Of a stretch of 21,933 bases of DNA, positions 1-21,933 are shown in pieces. The position numbers and the translations under genes were made by a program. The DNA comes from Saccoglossus kowalevskii. Lineage: Eukaryota; Hemichordata; Enteropneusta; Harrimaniidae. Positions within the stretch are counted from its first letter, which is position 1, and every line of letters starts with the position of its first letter. The notes beneath the pieces are model-generated. The model was not told the origin of the DNA. It searched no databases and saw nothing but the letters and a program-made list of their open reading frames with translations. Location: the NCBI RefSeq assembly GCF_000003605.2, contig NW_003124920.1, positions 145,118-167,050 of the forward strand, written 5' to 3'.

Positions 1-2589
1 CTGGGGAGAAGTAAGGTCATGGTTGGAATAGGTCATTGAGGTCAACTAATACAAGGGGGGTTTGGTTTGAAGTTATTAAAATTGGGCATATTTAATGATC
101 TCATAACGAAAATGTCGGCGAGTATCAAAATATGCAACCTAATAATGTCACACTTTTCAAAACATCATCAACATTAATTCCAGTAGTGTTGTTTTAATGT
201 TATACCTATGTAATGTAATAATCCCTGTTGCAAGTTATCTCCATTCACAGTCACTCGATGTGGGACGGTATTTGGAATATATTCCTAGTTTTGTTTAGAA
301 AAATCGGAAAAATGTTTATGCTGAATTGTCGTATTCGAGTGTGTAGACTGTTAAAGTATGTCGTTTGCGTTTTATTCCAATTCATAACAATGTTTTAAAT
401 AACGCTAACAACGATGCGATGTTAGTATACACTGGCACTCTGACAACATCACCGTTGATTTTTTACGATTAGAAACTTCATCGGATAACCGATGGATTGG
501 ATTGAATGACTTTAAAAAAAAACATTGTTATCAATTAACGGTATTTAGTATAAGTAAGACGGTTGCTAACATCAACACACAAATCTTGTTGACAGAATCA
601 TGTCAAACATTACGGCATGAGACCAACGATGATATAATATTGAGTTGAGAGCACGAAATAGAATAAGCTGTTAATTAAATTTGAGGACGGTATCTGACCT
701 TCGTTCAGTCAACACATGTGTTGAATTTCCTGTTTATTTCACTATGCTACGTGTTAGGATGCATGTAATTCGTCTTCGACACATGCCAACTTTATGTGAA
801 GTCATCTTTTAGCTTCGTAGTGTAGTCAGACACTGGTGAGTAAACTATTTTTTTCCGAATCGGATAAAAAATCGCAGTCGTAAAAAGTGGGAAAATTTTC
901 CCCGATGAAATAGATCAGATTAACGCCGGCACTTTGAAATAAATTTGACAAGGATAAGCTGCTATTAACATTTATATCTTTTGAAAAGTTCTTTTAAAGG
1001 TGCACAGGAATAGATACCTCCATGCGCACTAGTATGTGACAGTTTTGCAAACAATGTGTACGTGAACAGATTCCTCTCTCTATTTCGACCCTTATTTGTT
1101 TCAAGAGATTTATCCAACCAAATCTAAGGCTTGCTTAAATAAAATAAGTTAAGATACAAGCATGCCAATCTTTGCAAAAAATGGTTTTAAATTAGAAAAA
1201 AGTTACACCCGTTTTTACATTACACTGCGCATTGATGCAAATCGTAATTATGGGCAGTATGTGTTATGCATTTTTCTGGACCATTAAAGTTCCGAAGATT
1301 TTAAAACATTTCCGACTCGATGACACGAATTGATTTTACATTAGTCCACACAATTTTACCCATTTTCAATGCCACTGTTTGAACGTTTATCTCAGGACGA
1401 CCGTGTGTTATTTACGCGATAGACACTGAATACAATGGAATTAGCTATATAATAATTCCGAACAGATTTGAATTTGGATTATTTACCATTGTCATCCGCG
1501 GGAATTTCCAGTTATACTTATATTGTTCAAGGTGGTATGAAACTTTAGACTACAGATAGACAGGGGCATCGGTGTTTAATAATGTGTGTTAGTTCATGGA
1601 GCTCCATGGTTAGTTCAATGTCCCTGGTTGGCTCAACATATCGCAAATTACATTGCCTATTTTCCCGACCCGGATGAAGCACATTTTGAGAGTTTACCAG
1701 ATCGTCTTGCATTTTTTAAAAATCAAGACCAGTATTGAAAACCCGGAACGAAAGACACACTCAGACTCATGCTGCGCCCGACAGCCACGGGCGGTAAGTT
1801 TCGATGCGGCGTCAAAACAGCCGACGCTTTCACGTGACTAATACCAGACCCCTGAATAATAAAGCGAACACACTCAGTGTTTTCATGTCCTCTAAACATT
1901 GGGTCAAGGCGACATATAAATGTAATTTCCGTTACTCACAGTAATAAAGGATCGATTATGCACGTCTTCCTTTGGCGGCGTTGTTACGGGTGACAGTCAT
2001 ATTATAATACCACAGTCCTCCTGTCTGATAGAAGGACTGTGATGATACTTATCTCTGGTCGATGATTTGAAATCTTGAAGGTGTTTCAATTTGTCAAAGG
2101 CATTTTTTTTATTTTTTTTTTATTTTACATTTTTTCGTATTTGTCAACTAACAGTTCACGTACACTTAGCTGTCGATATACTTCTTTTCAGAAAAGTCTG
2201 ATTGACCCCTACCCTCCAAAAATGGCCAAGCCCGTCCCATGTTTCAAAATGGGTCATGTGGAGGACACTGGCAAGATGTCAACCCGACTAGTACTAATCG
2301 AGCTCTGTGCGATTATAACATGAACCAGCCGCCGAAGATATATTACATGATTCACTGAGATGGCACTGTGTCAACATAAACATGCCGGTCGTTTCCTTTG
2401 CGCACTACGATATACCTCACCATTCCGGGAATTACGGCTTGCTACTCGGTAAGAGGCATGTGATACAACTTCGATGAGTGATAACAGCTATTTTTAAATT
2501 CTCGGAACGTCAGGGGAATTTCCCGTATTGTTGGATTTAAACGAATCTATCAGCAGTGTTTTCAGTTCCCGAACATTATACATGCAACC
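1..2589. other. Upstream region without a supported gene
   Basis: No open frame here shows a recognisable domain or coding-like splicing. Weak landmarks: a donor-like gcg/gtaagt at 1794, a TATAAA at 1915-1920, a perfect 9-bp stem (2011-2019 with 2033-2041, 13-nt loop), and an acceptor-like ttcag at 2561-2565 ahead of the start codon. The promoter and any 5'-UTR exon of the large gene probably lie here, but their position is not fixed. Confidence 0.5.
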
Positions 2590-19967
<17,378 letters not shown>

Positions 19968-20390
19968 CTCCCCTGCAAATGATTATTATGACAATTCATC
20001 GTAATACCCAGTAACTTTGCATGGTTTATTTGATCACATGTTTATTTTAGAGGGGAAGAATTTGTTAATTACGTAATCAGTGCATATGTGAACTGTGTGC
20101 GTATTGATCTGCTTTGAATGCGCTACCCTATAAAATGAACAACCGGTTTGAGTAGTACATGTATAAACGGAGATATGTTTACTTCATTTTTCAATGATGA
20201 CATCATACTTTTCTGTCATTTTGTTTATCTTTTATTGCATTGCTGATGTATATTTTGTTATAAAAAAAAAACGTTTTTTTTTTCTTAATTACTGTAATAT
20301 ACTTAAAAAGCAGTAGAAAACACATATTTCTGCAATACTAAATTATGTAAACAAGAAAAATATATTGTTGGTCAGAAAAATAATAATAAT

Positions 20391-20396
20391 AATAAA
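20391..20396 (+). promoter_or_regulatory. Likely poly(A) signal AATAAA
   Basis: This is the first canonical AATAAA after the stop codon, 424 bases downstream, within an AAT repeat. A run of T starts about 20 bases further on (20411-20422), like a downstream U-rich element. It implies a 3' UTR of about 430-450 nt. Confidence 0.5.
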
Positions 20397-20419
20397 CTTC
20401 GCATTCTACCTTGTTTTTT

Positions 20420-21262
20420 TTTCAAATAACATACTATATACTGAAGTTAGCTGAATGTTCCGAAATAATGTATAGCACCCATATTGATGAAGCGAAACAC
20501 TTAACATATAGGAAACATTTAAAATCACTTGATATGTAGATAATTTCATTCAGAAACAATGCGGTATATGACATAAACCATTCTATAACATTCATTCTAT
20601 AAAAAAGAAAATCATTTTAAAGACGTCTACGTGCTCTGTTGCACTTATAACAAAAATATCATAGGTGGGTGGCTTCAAAAGGAAGAGAATATTTGAATAT
20701 TTCTAAAATCTTTGCGATTATTAAAAAAATTCAATTTCATGCAGTTAGAGTAAAATTTCAATGTGAAGATATTTAATTATGTCTGTCATACCTATTGTGT
20801 CTACACCGACTGATCGTATTTTGCTTGTTGCCAGTGATTGTCGGGCAGTCATACAATTCGCCTGGAAATGTACATATATTCCTGGCACGACGGCACGCTA
20901 GGAAGTCGGCGTGCGTATACTGATATAAAACGTTCTCTCTGCTGGAGAGCGATATCAATCCCGTTATAGAACTTGGAGATATAAGTCAATTGGAACATTT
21001 ATATTAGTACATTAGTCTATTCTTCAATTAATCATATCTAGTATCAAGATGGGCATAATATAATATAAATATTCATATTTTTACTGCACAGATATTCATA
21101 TCAATACGGTACAGAACCTGGATACATCTTTGGTGCTAATGATATGAAGGTCTTTGAAAACTTATTCTATTCTTGAAACACATATCACAGGGAATATAAA
21201 ACCATGAGCGAATCTTACAGGTGTAATTAGTGAGTAGGTGATATATAGCAGTGTGAAATAAC
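20420..21262. other. Downstream intergenic DNA, part 1
   Basis: Very AT-rich. No open frame with domain content, no splice-consistent coding and no repeat shared with the rest of the window. Confidence 0.7.
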
Positions 21263-21426
21263 TTAAAATGGAGGGTTCATCACCTGCGCATGCGCGGGAA
21301 TTGAGTTCTAAGCGACGATAACAACGTACGCTAAAAACGCAAAGGCTCATGGGTAGACGCTTGTTTGTAAACAATGACACGCTATGGCCATCTGACGCAT
21401 GCGCAGGTGACGACTCCCCGCTTTAA
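21263..21426 (-). mobile_element. MITE family 1, copy C (downstream of gene, inverted)
   Basis: On the - strand this is near full length and very close to copy A, including GTCAGATGGCCATAGCGTG, CGTCTACCCATGA and TTTGCGTTTTTAGCG. Both inverted ends remain (TTAAAGCGGGGAGTCGTCAC and, at the other side, TTAAAATGGAGGGTTCATCA). It contains a palindromic TGCGCATGCGCG at 21285-21296. Confidence 0.85.
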
Positions 21427-21933
21427 TAATACTCGTTACTATTTCACAGACCATTCAAATGCCAAGATCTTCTGAACTTGAAATAACAGAATGTTATTTA
21501 ATGGAGATACACCACATATACTAACATACATTTATAGATTCCCAAATCAGGATACAACAAAAAGTATAAATGTCCATATAAAATGAGCTAATTATATGGA
21601 TAAATTATTGCCAATAACAACAATTTAAAATCCATTTTCAAAAGGAAAATTAAAATTGCAAATGTACATCTATTTTTAAGTGGGGAGAAATTACAAATAT
21701 ATAAATTGCATGTCGATTTGTAATTTTCTTTTTTACGTATACATTTACCGGATTCTGCGAGAGAGACCTAGCTCGAGCCATTCCATTAGAGCGCGTTCGT
21801 TCCATTGGAGAGCGGTCTTAGCGATCAGGTGACAATGTCATGTGATCAATTCAGCGAGACCATTGCTGGATACACCATATAACGTTTAGCGACTTTACGA
21901 ACCGTTACGAATGGATTTTGAAGATAATATTTG
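21427..21933. other. Downstream intergenic DNA, part 2
   Basis: AT-rich until about 21755. Then a more mixed stretch has two tandem near-copies of TTCCATTRGAGMGCG (21780-21815). An ATG at 21911 stays open to the window edge (MDFEDNI) and could be the start of a next gene, but seven codons cannot show it. Confidence 0.5.

Noticed and set aside
2075..2323. 82-codon open frame with hydrophobic start, upstream
   Set aside because: Its first codon is TTG, the hydrophobic part is a T-rich tract, and no homology is recognisable.

Overview
The window is animal (metazoan) nuclear DNA. It is AT-rich by eye and holds one intron-rich gene on the + strand, which fills about 2590-19967. There are no bacterial-style operons, rRNA or convincing tRNA genes. 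The best guess for the source is a marine invertebrate, possibly an invertebrate deuterostome such as a hemichordate or lancelet. That rests on the SVEP1-type protein, introns of 109-1121 bp and short dispersed MITEs; the sequence alone does not settle the species.

Joining exons by GT-AG (once GC-AG) junctions and matching phases gives an unbroken 29-exon reading frame of 6345 nt, or 2114 residues plus a stop. Domain order: signal peptide; von Willebrand A domain with an intact MIDAS; a Cys-rich EGF-like module; one GCC2/GCC3 (ephrin-receptor-like) module; three sushi/CCP; two HYR; a fourth sushi; a Cys-poor linker with a dibasic KR; three tandem GCC2/GCC3 modules; six EGF; a pentraxin/LamG domain; four more EGF; VWC; VWD; C8; TIL; stop. 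From the vWA to the pentraxin this is the order of vertebrate SVEP1 (polydom). After the pentraxin the long sushi array of vertebrate SVEP1 is absent. In its place is a VWC-VWD-C8-TIL tail like the C-terminus of crossveinless-2/BMPER, KCP and other vWF-type proteins. This composite is the most notable thing here. The protein should be secreted, disulfide-rich and able to bind several partners in the extracellular matrix.

Layout: 1-2589 upstream DNA without a supported gene; 2590-3615 signal peptide and vWA; 4567-9103 EGF-like, GCC, sushi, HYR, HYR, sushi; 9353-10649 linker; 11253-12091 three equal 162-bp GCC exons; 12459-13752 EGF array; 14595-15876 pentraxin; 15986-16897 EGF; 17008-17436 VWC; 17807-18643 VWD plus C8 in one very large exon; 19765-19967 TIL and stop; 3' UTR to a likely poly(A) signal at 20391; then intergenic DNA.

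Non-coding structure: three copies of a ~130-165 bp inverted-repeat MITE (6043-6203, 14159-14287, 21263-21426) and two copies of a ~300 bp MITE (8158-8440, 18745-19056) with related ends; a 127-bp intronic hairpin with a 44-bp stem (10081-10207); an LTR-like or promoter-like block with two perfect heat-shock-element triplets on the - strand (about 19351-19665); and two exact CTCF-core matches 313 bp apart (5548, 5861), one inside a sushi exon.
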